Shown: positions 1-8,973 of the stretch, in pieces | How the letters are laid out: every line of letters begins with the position of its first letter | Numbering within the stretch: position 1 is the stretch's first letter | Virus record (IMG/VR): IMGVR_UViG_3300017923_000003 | Span: 1-64,000 of that record | Source of the DNA: a virus | Direction: 5' to 3' (one strand) | DNA length: 64,000 nucleotides | Notes under the pieces: model-generated | The model's input: the letters and a program-made list of their open reading frames with translations, nothing else | The model's database searches: none | What the model was told of the DNA's origin: nothing | Position numbers and translations under genes: made by a program

Positions 1-159
1 GGGGGTACTATATAAATTATTAACATAATTTTTAAATTTATTTTAAAAATTATAAGTTCTTCTTTGTTGTCTGTTTTTACCCCGTCACTTTTCGATTTTT
101 GTCTATAGTTGTTCCCCACATAAAAATATTATTTTTTATTCTTCACATTTTTTTCTGAT

Positions 160-172
160 AACAATATTCTTG
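160..172 (+). promoter_or_regulatory. weak AACA-type (late-like) promoter candidate
   Basis: AACAATATTCTTG lies about 40 nt before the TTG start at 211. It has the AACAA half of the motif found before most units here but ends in TTG instead of TAG. The same variant (AACAATGATTTGAAG) precedes the gene at 33630. Confidence 0.3.
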
Positions 173-210
173 AAGCATTTTTAAAAATAATTTTTGGGAG
201 GTGAAGTCAT

Positions 211-1374
211 TTGAAAAAACCATCAGTTGATTTTTTGTTTGCCACAGAGATCAAAATTCAAGATGTTGAGATCCCATATATGTATTTTGAGAGTTTGGTT
301 GTTAAAAAGAATTTTCTCGATTATAGATTTCCCTTCATGGTTTTAACGATGAATATGCCTCCTAAAATTTTTTATGAGATTTTAAGAGATGTAGATATAT
401 CAGATCCAGTGGTGAAGGTGAACCTAAATACGTTCTATAAGGCAACAGATCTTGAAGAAGACTCCCCTTTTAGATTACATTCATCTGGAGAATACCTTGG
501 TGTGATTGACACACCCTATTTAAGTTACAGCCCATTCTCAGATGGTGAACCAACAGAAAGGGGAATATCACAGGCACAACAGGAAAACCAGGTAATGAGA
601 ATAGCACTTTATAAGAAAAAAGATATTAATGCCTTTAAATACGACTATATCAATACGGTTATGAAGAATTTCACTGTACTTGACGCTTTAGGTTATGGTT
701 TTAATACAGCAACTAATGGTGATATGAAACTCATTATATCTCCACCCGATAATACGACAAGTTATAAACAGGATTTGATAGCACCAATGGGGTTTTACCA
801 ATTCGTTAGATATTTGGATAACGAAATGGGTATTTATGATACCAGTTACAATATCTTTATTGATGACGGTGTTGTTTATATCCTAAATAAGAAAAACGAT
901 CATGGTATAAAATTAAAAAGCACAGATGAATATGAAAAAACTATCAAGATAAAAACTATAGCAGCAGATGAAGGACCAAAGCAAAACTCTTTAGATATGA
1001 GAGATGATTGGACTTATTATGTTCTTGAGGAAAACGATATTAAAAACGAACTTATATTGGAACGTTTTGGCAATGTAGAATCAATAGTCTCTAATATAGA
1101 TCCTGAACTTACAGGTCCTGTTGGACCAAGACCATACGATGAGATAAATGTTTTAGAAATGAAAAGTAATAGATTTAAACACCACAAAAAAACTAAGTTT
1201 GATACCGAACTCATGGATGTTTATTTAGGTAATTTACCATTAGATGTAAAACCATACACTTATTTCAAGTTAGAGGGTAAATTGTCTAACAATAAATATA
1301 GGATTGCAGGATATACAACAGTAATACAAGGTAAACGGTCTTTATCTAAACTTAAGCTGCTAAGGGTGACTTAA
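211..1374 (+). CDS. putative tail/baseplate hub-like virion protein
   Basis: The product has 387 residues. The start is TTG at 211, chosen because GGGAGGTGA (196-204) sits at ideal distance and no ATG fits. The sequence is soluble with mixed alpha/beta character and no signal peptide or membrane segment. Segments such as FPFMVLTMNMP near the N-terminus and DLIAPMGFYQFVRYLDNE near residue 190 recall the hub proteins of contractile tails that join tube and spike, but this is a resemblance by eye. It is the only gene on its strand before a long non-coding stretch. It could equally be another structural protein. Confidence 0.4.
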   Translation: MKKPSVDFLFATEIKIQDVEIPYMYFESLVVKKNFLDYRFPFMVLTMNMPPKIFYEILRDVDISDPVVKVNLNTFYKATDLEEDSPFRLHSSGEYLGVIDTPYLSYSPFSDGEPTERGISQAQQENQVMRIALYKKKDINAFKYDYINTVMKNFTVLDALGYGFNTATNGDMKLIISPPDNTTSYKQDLIAPMGFYQFVRYLDNEMGIYDTSYNIFIDDGVVYILNKKNDHGIKLKSTDEYEKTIKIKTIAADEGPKQNSLDMRDDWTYYVLEENDIKNELILERFGNVESIVSNIDPELTGPVGPRPYDEINVLEMKSNRFKHHKKTKFDTELMDVYLGNLPLDVKPYTYFKLEGKLSNNKYRIAGYTTVIQGKRSLSKLKLLRVT

Positions 1375-1447
1375 GTTTATGATAACATTCTAACGATTTC
1401 TTGGTTGTATACTGGGCGTACAACCAATACAAAAATATAACTTTCTT

Positions 1448-1459
1448 ACAATATATTAT
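1448..1459 (+). promoter_or_regulatory. possible early-type promoter, plus strand
   Basis: ACAATATATTAT matches 10 of 12 positions of the early-type motif ATTATATATTAT and would read into the structured stretch towards the hairpin at 1788. All strong copies of the motif in the window are on the other strand, so this one is weakly supported. Confidence 0.25.
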
Positions 1460-1532
1460 GACAAATAATTCTTGTTTTATCTTTTCTGCCTCTGAGCACC
1501 CTTTAATATAAATAATAGCTTCCTTTATTCAG

Positions 1533-1631
1533 TTAATAAATATAAAATGATTCAGCTCCTGTAAATACAAATGAGACTTTGTATTGCCTAGTATATTCTT
1601 GCAATCTTTTTAATATAAATGTTTTTTGCAT
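1533..1631 (-). CDS. possible 32-residue small protein
   Basis: A short frame starting with ATG at 1631 is preceded by AAAGGAGAG at suitable distance and encodes a basic, aromatic-rich 32-residue peptide beginning MQKTFILKRLQEY. It lies inside the structured stretch. The 8-bp inverted repeat at 1564-1585 falls inside the frame, which argues against coding. It resembles no family I know. Confidence 0.2.
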   Translation of the reverse strand: MQKTFILKRLQEYTRQYKVSFVFTGAESFYIY

Positions 1632-1787
1632 AATATGAATACTCTCCTTTAATAAGTAAAGCTTTTTCACGATAATTGCAAGTCAGAAAAACTGTTCTGT
1701 ACTTGCCACCGATATTTAGGTTATATCATCTCCTAATTAAATAAAAAATATAACCTAAGTATCAACTCCTTTTAAATATTTATTTTA

Positions 1788-1813
1788 CCCAGGGCGCAAT
1801 GCCCTGGGGTTTT
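1788..1813 (+). terminator. hairpin with T-run on the plus strand
   Basis: CCCAGGGC / GCCCTGGG with loop GCAAT is followed by GGTTTT on the plus strand. Unlike nearly all other terminators here there is no T-run in the minus direction, so it suits plus-strand transcripts only. Confidence 0.55.
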
Positions 1814-1816
1814 AAA

Positions 1817-3283
1817 TTACTTTTCGTTATATTTGACATTCTCTAACCATTCGTTATAGAAACCTAATTTAACATACATACCTATATTATAGTTTGCACC
1901 GAAATCTGCACTCTTTTCTTCTATCAATAAATTTTGTGAATCTATAATAAAGGACCTATCCATATTTTCTTCCTCATCTTTAAAATATTTGATCTTTATA
2001 TAATTTTCAACATTCATCGCATATTCGAATCTAACTGTATATTCATTATCACCGTCCACTAAGAGATTACCTGTAGATAAAAAGGTGATTGTATTGTTTT
2101 TATAATTTATTTCATAATCATCACTCTCTTGACCAACCAAAAGTCTTACTGTGTTTTCATTTACATTGAAACCAATATCATAAGGTACATCATATTCTTC
2201 TGGTTTAATAATCTTTTTACCTTTTCTATTTGTCAAAAATCCATAGAAGTTATCGAAATTGTCATATAATAGATTTTTGCAATCTATAGTTTCCTCTGCT
2301 CTATCGAATTTCCAGTCTGCATTGATTACCTGTTTATAATCCTCATCCTCATAAACTTTCCAGTCGTATCTAACCCAATCTCTAACACCAATTTCTAAAG
2401 CGTCATCTGGTGCTTCAGCATCATTGGTCACAAACATTCTAGGTCTATCCAATTTTAGAAAACACATAGAAGGAACATTTATTTCTATTTCAAAAGGTCT
2501 TGTTAACATGAAATCTGTTGTGATGGAACCCTTTCTCATTCCATCTGTTAGATTGGAACCCATACCAGTATAATCTAAAAATGTTTCATATTTTAAAAAT
2601 ATCTCTTGGTTTCCGTTACCGAGATTCTTTTTAAGTTCAACAGGGAAAAAGGATTGTCTTTTGATATGGTGGTAAGCTTCTTCTATATTATCTGGATTTA
2701 TATCGTGTGCATCACAATACTCTAAATAAACATCTTTGGGTATTGGGAAAGGTATAACCACTGTCTTCCTATATAACCTTCCGGGGTATCTTTTAGCTCT
2801 CCAATAGTGATACACATTTATCAACTTAGATCTATAGTCATCTATTACATTGGCCTCAACCGTCAACTTAATTCTTTTAAAAGAAAAAGATACAGCTATA
2901 TTTTTGGCATTGTCTCCTCTGTTGTGTGTTAGTATAAATGGATCTGTAAATGTTCTCACATCCATTATGTGGCTTAAATCTGTATTGTATAAAAGAGGTG
3001 ATAATACACCACCCTCGTAAGATGTATCTATACTAACATTTAAATTCAATATAGGTTTAGGATTAGTCAATAAACTTTTTGGTGTTTTGATTAAATTCTC
3101 TTTAATTGCTATTCGGGTATTTATATTGTCATATTTGAAGTTTAAAATGTCATCCAAATCATCTAATACTGAATATTTAAATATAGAAACTATTTCACCG
3201 TATATGTAGGCTAAATCTATGAGTGCTGTTGACTTATATTCATAATCACTCTCGAAGATATCTTTTTTTATTTTCAAATTCAT
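1817..3283 (-). CDS. unknown protein, probably virion/baseplate component
   Basis: The product has 488 residues. The start is ATG at 3283. The in-frame GTG one codon earlier overlaps the AAGGAG site and is unlikely. The protein is soluble, rich in Asp, Asn and Tyr, with no membrane segment. The C-terminal half looks beta-rich (alternating hydrophobic stretches such as NENTVRLLVGQ). I do not recognise the family. Its own AACA-type promoter and its length would suit a tail or baseplate protein, but that is inference from context. Confidence 0.6.
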   Translation of the reverse strand: MNLKIKKDIFESDYEYKSTALIDLAYIYGEIVSIFKYSVLDDLDDILNFKYDNINTRIAIKENLIKTPKSLLTNPKPILNLNVSIDTSYEGGVLSPLLYNTDLSHIMDVRTFTDPFILTHNRGDNAKNIAVSFSFKRIKLTVEANVIDDYRSKLINVYHYWRAKRYPGRLYRKTVVIPFPIPKDVYLEYCDAHDINPDNIEEAYHHIKRQSFFPVELKKNLGNGNQEIFLKYETFLDYTGMGSNLTDGMRKGSITTDFMLTRPFEIEINVPSMCFLKLDRPRMFVTNDAEAPDDALEIGVRDWVRYDWKVYEDEDYKQVINADWKFDRAEETIDCKNLLYDNFDNFYGFLTNRKGKKIIKPEEYDVPYDIGFNVNENTVRLLVGQESDDYEINYKNNTITFLSTGNLLVDGDNEYTVRFEYAMNVENYIKIKYFKDEEENMDRSFIIDSQNLLIEEKSADFGANYNIGMYVKLGFYNEWLENVKYNEK

Positions 3284-3298
3284 CACTCCTTTATAAAA

Positions 3299-3312
3299 CT
3301 ATTATAATTGTT
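3299..3312 (-). promoter_or_regulatory. AACA-type (late-like) promoter
   Basis: Minus-strand AACAATTATAATAG ends 16 nt before the ATG at 3283. It is divergent with the plus-strand copy at 3332-3345. Confidence 0.55.
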
Positions 3313-3331
3313 TCATTTGGGGGTCAAAGGA

Positions 3332-3345
3332 AACAAACACTATAG
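3332..3345 (+). promoter_or_regulatory. AACA-type (late-like) promoter
   Basis: AACAAACACTATAG ends 26 nt before the ATG at 3371 and would drive the three-gene membrane protein unit 3371-4692. Confidence 0.55.
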
Positions 3346-3370
3346 TGTATAAAAGGAAAGGGTGAACATA

Positions 3371-3670
3371 ATGGATGAAGAAAAAAAGAAGGTTGAAGAA
3401 AACCCTATAGAAAACTATAATGAAAACACAAGCTGGGTTAGTATACTCAAAAGAGTTATAATTTCCACACTAGGAAAAGATGATATAAGAAATGATGTTA
3501 TTTTAACTGCAATAGTATTTTTTTTATTTCTTTTCCTGAAAGAGGGACTTATAGAAGATACTTCATTTTTCAATTCTCTTAAATGGATTTCTTCTTTGAT
3601 AGTTGTAGGTACGGGTGCTAAATATTTCAAAGAAGAAGCACACGAATATTTAAAAAATAAGAAAAAATAG
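3371..3670 (+). CDS. small two-TM membrane protein, holin-like
   Basis: The 99-residue product starts at ATG 3371. A GTG nine bases earlier overlaps the AAAGG ribosome site. A charged N-terminal tail of about 40 residues is followed by two hydrophobic segments (around VILTAIVFFLFLFL and WISSLIVVGTGAKYF) and a lysine-rich end. Size and topology fit phage holins of the two-TM type. It is the first gene of a unit with two coiled-coil membrane proteins. No enzyme domain lies beside it, and the endolysin is at 37239, so the holin role is tentative. Confidence 0.5.
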   Translation: MDEEKKKVEENPIENYNENTSWVSILKRVIISTLGKDDIRNDVILTAIVFFLFLFLKEGLIEDTSFFNSLKWISSLIVVGTGAKYFKEEAHEYLKNKKK

Positions 3671-3683
3671 GAGGTGAGAAAAA

Positions 3684-4205
3684 ATGAAAACTAAATTTAA
3701 ATTATTTCTTGCTAAACTCTCTGAATACAAAGAATATATTCTTTATGGGTTAACCATTGTTTTGTCCATCATAATTAGTGTGTCATTAAATAGTGATGGT
3801 AAAAAAATGAGAGAGAAAAGAAAAAAGAAAGTAGAGGAAAAGAAAGAAAAGACTAAAGAACTAAAAAAAGAAGCTAAAAAGAAAAAGGAAGAAAAAGAAA
3901 CTATTATAAAAGAAAACCAAAAAGAATTAAAAGAGGCAGCTAAAAAAACGGGCATAATAAAAGAGGACCAAGATAAGATAGATCGATTAAGAAAACAGGT
4001 TAAAGAACGGGGAAAAATTATAGATAAAGAAAAAGAATTAGCTGAAGAAACAGCTGAGAGAGTTGAAGAAATAAGAGAAAAAAATGACAAAAAAATAAAG
4101 GAACAGGAAGAGGAATTAAAGAAAGTGAGGGAAGAGGATGTTGAACTCACAGATGAAGAAGTTAGCGATACTTTTGATAGTATTCTTAATGACGATACAA
4201 ATTAG
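3684..4205 (+). CDS. N-terminally anchored coiled-coil protein (spanin-like topology)
   Basis: The 173-residue product starts at ATG 3684 behind AGGAGGTGA. One membrane segment at about residues 17-36 (YILYGLTIVLSIIISVSL) is followed by roughly 120 residues of Lys/Glu-rich heptad-like sequence. Its last 68 bases overlap the next gene in another frame. An N-terminal anchor with a long charged helix, overlapped by a secreted partner, is the layout of inner spanins, but spanins belong to phages of Gram-negative hosts. I therefore describe it only as a membrane-anchored coiled coil. Confidence 0.6.
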   Translation: MKTKFKLFLAKLSEYKEYILYGLTIVLSIIISVSLNSDGKKMREKRKKKVEEKKEKTKELKKEAKKKKEEKETIIKENQKELKEAAKKTGIIKEDQDKIDRLRKQVKERGKIIDKEKELAEETAERVEEIREKNDKKIKEQEEELKKVREEDVELTDEEVSDTFDSILNDDTN

Positions 4206-4692
4206 TCCTGTTGTTTTTGCACATGGTGAACTAAACGAAGAGGAAGAGAAAAAGATAGCCGAGGAAATTGTGAAATTAAGAAATGAAATCGGTGTATTAG
4301 AAACAAATAATGAAGAATTAAAATCTATGCTAGAAGAAGAACGTGAGATACATGATAAAAGAGTTAACGAACTTAAAGGAACCATAAATACACTGGAAAA
4401 ACAAAATGCCGATTTAACCACCATTAAAGATTACTATATGGAATTGGTTGGTGCTTTAATGGAAGAAAACCGATTGTTAAAGGAATCATTAAAAGAAGAA
4501 CGTATAGCTAATGATCAGTACACCATGAAATTAGAAGACATAACCGAAACACAGGATGAGACTATCGTAAATTTAGATGAGATAAACGAATCATTAGAAA
4601 GAGAAAATACAAGATTGAGAATTCAATCCAAAATAAATAAATACTTATACTTTGGTATAGGTGTTGGAATAACTTACCTTATATTAAAATAA
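4138..4692 (+). CDS. secreted coiled-coil protein with C-terminal anchor
   Basis: The frame starts at ATG 4138, or more likely at ATG 4153, which begins a clear signal peptide (MKKLAILLIVFLMTIQISPV, then VFA before a possible cleavage at HGEL). A heptad-like helix of about 130 residues follows, then a hydrophobic C-terminal segment (YLYFGIGVGITYLIL). The 5' end is nested in the preceding gene. The product would be exported and held to the membrane at its C-terminus, so the pair could form an extracytoplasmic helical complex. Its role in lysis or surface modification is unknown. Confidence 0.6.
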   Translation: MLNSQMKKLAILLIVFLMTIQISPVVFAHGELNEEEEKKIAEEIVKLRNEIGVLETNNEELKSMLEEEREIHDKRVNELKGTINTLEKQNADLTTIKDYYMELVGALMEENRLLKESLKEERIANDQYTMKLEDITETQDETIVNLDEINESLERENTRLRIQSKINKYLYFGIGVGITYLILK

Positions 4693-4697
4693 CACAC

Positions 4698-4720
4698 GGT
4701 GGGTTTAAAACCCACCTTTC
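4698..4720 (+). terminator. intrinsic terminator
   Basis: GGTGGG / CCACC-type hairpin (4698-4703 with 4711-4716, loop TTTAAAA) followed by TTTCTTTCT closes the membrane protein unit. Confidence 0.75.
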
Positions 4721-4745
4721 TTTCTCTACGATATAAAACGTCGAG

Positions 4746-4759
4746 AACAATCCAATTAG
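4746..4759 (+). promoter_or_regulatory. AACA-type (late-like) promoter of RNA polymerase beta
   Basis: AACAATCCAATTAG ends 30 nt before the ATG at 4789 and follows directly after a terminator, so it is the only candidate promoter for the beta gene. Confidence 0.55.
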
Positions 4760-4788
4760 ACCACAATGAATTAAAGAGAGGTGTTTAT

Positions 4789-7740
4789 ATGATATTTTTG
4801 GAAGACTTATCAACGATGAAAATAGGCAGAAGAATCTATGCTCTAAGTAGAAAGAAACCATATACAAAAGGTAGATTTATAATACCTATGTTCACTAATT
4901 TTGATGATACATTAAAGTACATAAATGATTCCCAACAGAATTCACCATATCATTTACACTTAAGAAGAGTTAAAGCTATTTATGTTGATAGAATTTATAA
5001 AGAAAAAATTCTTTCACAGAGAGTGTATATGAAAAATGATTTGAAAAAAGTATACGATTATGTTAAAGATAATTGTCCCGAGATAAAATATATGTATAGG
5101 AATTTATCTCAATACTCTAAAAGAAATCTTTTTTATGATGTATCGTTAATAAATGAAATGATTTTTTCTAAAGATATAAAAAATTACAAATTTGTAGATG
5201 AATATTATAAGACAATCATAAAGGATATAATAAATTCAGCAGAAGAATACGATGACAAATACATTTTATTCGATATATCTGATACTGATATTGTGAATGT
5301 TGGGGATATCAAAAAATCAGATTATACAACCCCCAATTTACTATACCTTTTTCTTTATGTTTTAAAATATAATCCTGATTTAAAATACTTAAAAGATGTA
5401 TTCAAAGACACAACCATTGTCTTTACTTCAGAAAAGGGATTATTTAAATTATCATTTGATGAGAGGTTGGATGAATATCTTAAAGAGAGTAACTCTGATG
5501 TGAGTGATCTTTTAAAAGATATACTGTTGCGTTTTAGAAGACTTAAAACTTCAGACGATGATGACGAAGAAACTAAAGAAAACGATAACGACAGGATAAA
5601 ACACGAAGTAACTGACGCTGTTGTAGATACATTAGAAGATGAAGATTCTCCTGATGAAGAGATAGACCCCGAAGGAGAAATAGAAAAAGAAGATAAAGAA
5701 GAGAAAAAAGATGTACCGCTAATAGAGGAAGAAGTTTTAGATAAAGTAATTAATATGACTGATGAACCGGAAAAAGCAAAAGAGATATCTAAAATATTGA
5801 AGGAAGTAAGGACTAAAGCCCTAGAGAGAGTATCTGAAATGGGTGAGAAAGAAAGAAAATATATCGAGGATGTTATGAATGTGGAAATAGATGATATGTC
5901 GTATTCTGAACTTCTAGAAGAAATAAAGGATATAGATGTACCAAAAGATTCATATGATATAACAGCCATAGATAAATACAATGAGAACTCTTTTGTTAAC
6001 TTCAATAAAACATATGATGAAAAATTAAAGAAATTTGATATTACAGAAATAGCACAATCTTTCTCTAATACAGATGTCCCCTTATACATTCAAAAAATAG
6101 AAACAGAAGACTCATCAGATGAGTTAAACTATACTGAAGATATCAAAATGAAATTCAAAGATTTAGAGGGTAATAGGCACAATGTGAAAATAACATTACC
6201 AAAATTGGTTTATGATAAATTTGTGTATCTTGGTGGTTCTAAAAAAAATATCATAGGACAGATCATGAGTAACCCCATAACAAAAAATGAAGAGTACGTT
6301 ATTATAACCTCAAATAGAAATAAATTACGGATGACATATAAAGGTGGAAAATACCTATCTCCTATTTATTCTAAATTTGTCAGAGGTTTTAAAAAGTTTG
6401 AAGATGAAAATAAGTCTGATATAATTAATTTTGAATCAGCTTTTGAAACCAACTTCAATACAGGGGAAACCACTAGAGAATATAATGGTATATCAAGATA
6501 TTTATCAGAAGTAAACACAAATAGCGTTAACCTTATATTCGATTATGAAAAATCAAAACAGTTGTATGAAAACGATAATGAAAATGAAATTGTTCTAGGT
6601 GAGATAGAAGGTAACGAGATAATCCTAAATAAAGAGACAGAAACCATAACCACCGATGGTGATTATAAGGGTATGGTTTTATCAGAATTTCTGATAAAAG
6701 TTTCAGAGGAATATATCCCAAAACTCCATAAGTATATTGAAGAAAAAAACACAGTGCCAAAAACTATCGTTTATACTTCTGTAAAGATACTGGGTAAAGA
6801 TGCACCCTTAGTTCTTATATTAACTTATCTTATGGGCTTAGATTCTTTAATGGAAAAAATGGATATTGATTATAGGTTAGAAACTAAAGAAAAGAAACCA
6901 AAGATAGATAAATTTAAAGAAGGTCTAATTGAATTTGAAGACACATATTTAATTTATAAATATGATTCAATGGCTAATATATCTATTATGAGTTACTTGC
7001 AGAGAATGGATCTTTCTGGATACGAACTAGCAGACTTAGAAGATAAAGATGTTATGGCAAATATATTAGAAGATGAAATGGGTAGTCATAATTTCCCAGT
7101 ATATATTGATAACTACAATAATACGATGATAGATGCAATAACCAAAAATATATTGGTTCATTTTTCCTTACCCACTGAATTCACCGATCTTTTAATTTAT
7201 GCTAATTATCTATTATCCACAGCTGTAAATGAAAAGGACATCGATATAAGAAATTCAAGGGTTAGATATCAGGAATTAATAACTGCGACAATGGCTAATG
7301 TTTTAGCTGATGAATATGAAAAATTCTCTGTTGCTAAAAAAAGAGGTAATACTAAATCTACTTTCTCAATTGATAAAAATGCTGTAATTAAAAAGTTATA
7401 TGAATTACCAAACCTTGAGGAATACTCTACTGTTAATCCAGCTAGAGAGATAGATAAATATTCATCTGCTTCAATGAAAGGTCTATCTGGGTTGAACTTA
7501 GATAGAGCATACACAGCAGATAAGAGATTGTATGATCCTAGTTTCTATGGTAAATTCTCTATGGCTTCTGCTTACTCAGGTTCCATTGGTGTTGTAAAGC
7601 ATTTTGGTGTAGACCCAAAGATATTATCTGCTAGAGGGTTTTTTGAAAACGTAGATATGGAGGATGTGGATGATCTTGATTCTAAAACACTCCTATCTAT
7701 ATCGGAAGTTTTAACTCCTATGACCACCTCAAAAGATGAT
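4789..7740 (+). CDS. phage multisubunit RNA polymerase beta subunit, exon 1
   Basis: Exon 1 gives 984 residues. The start is ATG 4789 behind GAGAGGTG. An in-frame GTG at 4699 lies inside the terminator hairpin and is rejected. Near residues 878-940 it carries the conserved beta region with TVNPAREIDKYSS, KGLSGLNLDRAY and SMASAYSG, matching the NPL..SH/RR..ALGPGG..R and ETPEG segments of cellular beta. An acidic low-complexity insert occupies about residues 253-315. The exon ends at TTSKDD, the start of the conserved DDxxRALM-type motif, where the intron enters. With exon 2 it makes a full-length beta of about 1371 residues, whereas phiKZ and AR9 split beta into two genes. Confidence 0.88.
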
Positions 7741-8047
7741 CAATTTTAGGTCCCACCATATAGTAATATATGAGTGCGTATCCCCTTAACCTTAATCAAG
7801 GGTGTGTTAGATGTATTCTAATGCTAACGGTATCAGTTGAATAAGATCACCTGTGTGACAATCACGGGTATTGACCAAGAGCGAAGGAACTGACTAAGAG
7901 ACCCTAAGACCCAAACATTTGAATATGAATGGGTAGCTGGAAATACCGTGCTACTAAAGAGTGTAACGACTACCTCGCAAGAGGGTACTATTGAATATTG
8001 ATAACCAATAGGAAACAGGGGAATACCAAAAAAAAAAAGGATACAAT

Positions 8048-8860
8048 TTAAATTGTACCCCTTAATTTTCTTAATGTTTGTACAGAAATATTGAATTTTT
8101 TCGCTATCGAATTAAATGAGTAATCGTTATACCCATTCTCTTTATTTTTCAAAACACGTATTATTTCTTTTTGATCTCTAAGAGAAATGGAATTGAAATC
8201 GTTGGTTGCTTTTTTTAAATTATAAGATTTACTTATATGTGTGTATGTTTTTCTTAAACGGATATCGTTTATTTTATAAACGGGAATGTCGGTTATTTCA
8301 CTTATGAAATGATTTCTTTCACCTTCTTCGATAAGCTCACATATCCTTTTTACTTGGGTGACTGAAAGAGATCTGGCGTAACCCTTATCCATTTCTTTAG
8401 GGTCGTATAAACCTGTGTCTAATGCATGCTGGAAATTCTCCGCACTGGTGCACCATTCCAAATTAGTTATATGGTTGTCTTTTTTAATTCCATTCATATG
8501 GTTTACGGTTAGGTTTTCGTGATTTTTATTGTAGTTAAAGAGTAAAGAAACTAACCTATGAGCAGTATATTTATTTCTTTTCTTTGGAAAAGTATCTTTA
8601 AAGGATAACGAATAATAAATATAACCGTAACTATTAATCAATGGTTTTAGCAAACCACCATAAAACTCACTATAGACATACCCGTTTAAACTAATGTAGT
8701 AATAATCTTTAATTTTGTTTATCACGTTATTTATTTTTCTCATAAAATAAATATTAGAATTAACTTTAACAACATATAAGTTTTTTTTAAAATCATCTTT
8801 TAATTCGATAGGAAATATTTCTTGACTTAAGGATACAAATTCTTTTTCATATAAATGCAA
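8048..8860 (-). CDS. HNH homing endonuclease, antisense within beta intron
   Basis: The 270-residue product uses TTG at 8860, preceded by AAAGGAGG (8869-8875). An upstream in-frame GTG at 8929 would run through the intron S element. An HNH_3-type core reads HRLVSLLF, then VNHMNGIKKDN and NLEWCTSAEN about residues 136-170. The C-terminal third contains two helix-turn-helix-like segments (around SVTQVKRICELIEEG and SFNSIAKKFNISVQTLRKL), typical of modular intron endonucleases. It runs opposite to the intron and host gene and has its own early-type promoter at 8885. Confidence 0.82.
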   Translation of the reverse strand: MHLYEKEFVSLSQEIFPIELKDDFKKNLYVVKVNSNIYFMRKINNVINKIKDYYYISLNGYVYSEFYGGLLKPLINSYGYIYYSLSFKDTFPKKRNKYTAHRLVSLLFNYNKNHENLTVNHMNGIKKDNHITNLEWCTSAENFQHALDTGLYDPKEMDKGYARSLSVTQVKRICELIEEGERNHFISEITDIPVYKINDIRLRKTYTHISKSYNLKKATNDFNSISLRDQKEIIRVLKNKENGYNDYSFNSIAKKFNISVQTLRKLRGTI

Positions 8861-8884
8861 TTTGTTTTCCTCCTTTCTGTATAT

Positions 8885-8896
8885 ATAATATATAAT
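8885..8896 (-). promoter_or_regulatory. early-type promoter for the antisense endonuclease
   Basis: An exact minus-strand ATTATATATTAT lies 25 nt before the TTG at 8860, inside the intron, next to the S element of the ribozyme core. Confidence 0.55.
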
Positions 8897-8973
8897 CGTT
8901 TTTTGGTATATAATATAGTCTAGTCCCACTTATTTATTAAGTGTCAAAGTATCTCGAAAGAGAGGGTATATCG

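Larger units (their letters stand above)
1375..1816. ncRNA. structured non-coding stretch between convergent genes
   Basis: This 442-nt gap between convergent genes has no long reading frame but holds several perfect or near-perfect inverted repeats: 1401-1409/1419-1427 (9 bp), 1564-1571/1578-1585 (8 bp), 1678-1688/1695-1706 (11 bp with one bulge), 1716-1726/1748-1758 (11 bp) and the hairpin at 1788-1808. Ordinary gaps in this window contain one terminator only. It may be a plus-strand structured RNA ending at the hairpin, or a long structured 3' region of either flanking gene. The direction of transcription cannot be settled from sequence. Confidence 0.35.
7741..8973 (+). mobile_element. group I intron in RNA polymerase beta
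   Basis: This 1233-nt intron is inferred from homology: joining base 7740 to 8974 restores DDAPRTAM, the beta DDxNRALM motif, in frame. Core elements are visible. GTAGC (7933-7937) pairs with GCTAC (7950-7954) as P4. GTGTAACGACTACC (7961-7974) is R. TAGTCTAGTCCC (8916-8927) is S, with GACTA/TAGTC forming P7. An antisense homing endonuclease sits between R and S. I could not find a convincing P1 helix, so the 5' boundary rests on the protein alignment. The last base is G as required. Confidence 0.82.

Noticed and set aside
103-113. Minus-strand AACAACTATAG near the left edge
   Set aside because: Only four bases separate AACA from TAG, unlike the six or seven in all good copies, and no gene is visible downstream in the window.
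1401-1427. 9-bp hairpin as a tRNA anticodon arm
   Set aside because: No acceptor stem, D-arm or TTCGA-type T-loop could be placed around it.
3743-4150. Antisense frame opposite the coiled-coil gene at 3684
   Set aside because: The Ser/Phe-rich product is the complement of Lys/Glu codons. The sense gene has a ribosome site and a coherent membrane/coiled-coil layout.
4699-4788. N-terminal extension of RNA polymerase beta from GTG 4699
   Set aside because: The GTG lies inside a terminator hairpin and upstream of the candidate promoter. ATG 4789 has GAGAGGTG.
5355-6089. Antisense reading frame of 244 codons opposite RNA polymerase beta
   Set aside because: It mirrors the Glu/Asp-rich acidic insert of beta (serine-rich by complement), has no ribosome site and no promoter.
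7741-7780. P1 helix of the beta intron
   Set aside because: No pairing with a U-G at GATGAT/CAA was convincing, so the boundary is based on protein alignment only.
8861-8929. Upstream GTG start for the antisense endonuclease
   Set aside because: It would extend through the ribozyme S element and has no ribosome site, while TTG 8860 follows AAAGGAGG.
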